A DNA stretch of 34,564 bases, from positions 1-34,564 of the forward strand of contig JBJHDM010000034.1 in assembly GCA_050486545.1 (NCBI GenBank). The letters are read 5' to 3'. The translations under genes and the position numbers were made by a program. This document shows, piece after piece, positions 33,639-34,564 of this stretch (its first letter is position 1; every line of letters starts with the position of its first letter). The notes under the pieces were generated by a model, which worked only from the letters and a program-made list of their open reading frames with translations, did not search any database and had not been told where the DNA came from. The DNA is from DAOMNN01 sp050486545. GTDB taxonomy: Bacteria; Pseudomonadota; Gammaproteobacteria; Burkholderiales; Rhodocyclaceae.

Positions 33639-34564
33639 ATGACCACCGAAGTCCGCACCCGTTTTGCTCCGAGCCCGACCGGCTATCTTCATATCGGGGG
33701 CGCCCGCACCGCGCTGTTCTGCTGGGCGTATGCCCGCCGGCACAACGGGACGTTCGTCCTGCGGGTCGAGGATACGGATGTGGAGCGTTCGACGCCCGAG
33801 GCCGTGCAGGCGATCCTCGACGGCATGAGCTGGCTTGGACTCGAGCCCGACGAAGGGCCGTTCTACCAGATGCAGCGCATGGAGCGCTACAGGGAGCTCA
33901 TCGCGCGCATGCTCGCGGAGGGTACGGCCTACCATTGCTACGCAACCCCGGAAGAACTGGACGCAATGCGTGAGGCACAGCGGGAACGCGGCGAGAAGCC
34001 CCGCTACGACGGGCGCTGGCGGCCCGAGCCGGGCAAGGAACTTCCGACACCGCCGACCGACCGGGCTCCGGTGGTTCGCTTTCGGAATCCCACGGGTGGT
34101 GTCGTGGCCTGGAATGATCTGGTCAAGGGGCGGATCGAGATCGCCAACGCCGAACTCGACGATCTGGTCATCGCTCGGGCCGATGGCACGCCGACCTACA
34201 ACTTCTGCGTCGTCGTCGACGATCTCGACATGCGCATCACGCATGTGATTCGTGGTGACGACCACGTGAACAACACTCCGCGCCAGATCAACATCCTGCT
34301 GGCGCTCGGCGCAGCGTTGCCGCAATACGCGCACCTGTCGATGATCCTGGGGGATGACGGAACCAAGCTGTCGAAGCGCCATGGCGCGGTCAGCGTCATG
34401 CAGTACCACGAGGATGGCTACCTGCCCGATGCGGTCATCAACTATCTTGCGCGGCTCGGCTGGAGTCACGGGGACGACGAGATCTTTTCGCGGATCCAGT
34501 TCATCGAATGGTTCGACCTGGACCACATCACGCCCTCGGCAGCGCAGTTCAACACCGAGAAACT
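33639..34564 (+). CDS. gltX: Glutamyl-tRNA synthetase (5' part, cut by window end)
   Basis: The frame is open from ATG 33639 to the end of the window, about 308 codons of roughly 460-490 expected. The class I HIGH-type motif reads SPTGYLHIGGARTAL (His18, Gly20) and the KMSKS-type loop is KLSKRHG (243-249). RVEDTDVERS and VVRFRNPTGG also fit GluRS. The zinc-binding cysteines of the E. coli enzyme are not conserved: only one cysteine (YHCYATPEEL) lies in that region, as in many GluRS of other lineages. Charges tRNA-Glu with glutamate. AAGG lies about 11 bases before the ATG. The anticodon-binding domain is beyond the window. Confidence 0.95.
   Translation, partial: MTTEVRTRFAPSPTGYLHIGGARTALFCWAYARRHNGTFVLRVEDTDVERSTPEAVQAILDGMSWLGLEPDEGPFYQMQRMERYRELIARMLAEGTAYHCYATPEELDAMREAQRERGEKPRYDGRWRPEPGKELPTPPTDRAPVVRFRNPTGGVVAWNDLVKGRIEIANAELDDLVIARADGTPTYNFCVVVDDLDMRITHVIRGDDHVNNTPRQINILLALGAALPQYAHLSMILGDDGTKLSKRHGAVSVMQYHEDGYLPDAVINYLARLGWSHGDDEIFSRIQFIEWFDLDHITPSAAQFNTEK

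Overview
The window reads as a chromosomal segment of a GC-rich Pseudomonadota (beta-/gammaproteobacterial) bacterium. Support for this is the core gene order tig-clpP-clpX-lon-hupB followed by tRNA genes, the block bcp/phoH-uppP-Mth938-alaA-hom with thrC nearby, and the prkA-yeaH-spoVR trio. A DUF3080-like lipoprotein leans gammaproteobacterial, whereas the Mth938-alaA-hom(-thrC) order is familiar from betaproteobacteria, so I leave the class open. I see no phage, insertion sequence, CRISPR array or rRNA.

Layout. 1-212: REP-like hairpins with no gene. 213-3299 (minus): a cyclic-nucleotide-binding/CBS/DUF294 nucleotidyltransferase-like protein, translationally coupled to a DnaQ-fold protein that has lost most of its catalytic acids, then a secreted NlpC/P60 peptidase. 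3557-4758 (plus): a small lipoprotein and a HigB/HigA toxin-antitoxin pair. 4851-6749 (minus): PIN-PhoH ATPase and a Bcp peroxiredoxin. 6920-11240: uppP, a convergent Mth938 gene, alaA, hom and a 64-residue ORF overlapping hom. 11312-14244 (plus): a MoxR-type AAA+ ATPase and a large VWA protein of the CbbQO/NorQD type, with no recognisable client. 14207-16335 (minus): a coupled sugar-nucleotide dehydrogenase/aminotransferase pair resembling GnnA/GnnB (2,3-diamino sugar for lipid A) or WbpB/WbpE. 16546-19162 (plus): a DUF3080-like lipoprotein and thrC. 19212-21732 (minus): nadC and the bifunctional NAD(P)HX repair enzyme. 21783-26598 (minus): prkA-yeaH-spoVR stress module. 26982-33201 (plus): trigger factor, ClpP, ClpX, Lon and HU. 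33247-34564: two tRNA-Val genes (UAC, CAC) and the 5' part of gltX, cut by the window end.

How the genes work together. hom and thrC are first and last steps of the homoserine-to-threonine route but lie about 6.7 kb apart, with the MoxR/VWA module, the sugar-nucleotide pair and the DUF3080 gene between them. The tig-clpPX-lon block is a protein quality-control cluster; lon has a good heat-shock (sigma-32) promoter candidate. The window holds two independent AAA+ plus MIDAS-protein systems (MoxR/VWA and PrkA/YeaH), one with a known third partner (SpoVR) and one an orphan. The best candidates for something under-described are the orphan MoxR/VWA module with its small upstream ORF, and the signalling protein coupled to a degenerate exonuclease domain. 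Neither is proven novel from sequence alone.
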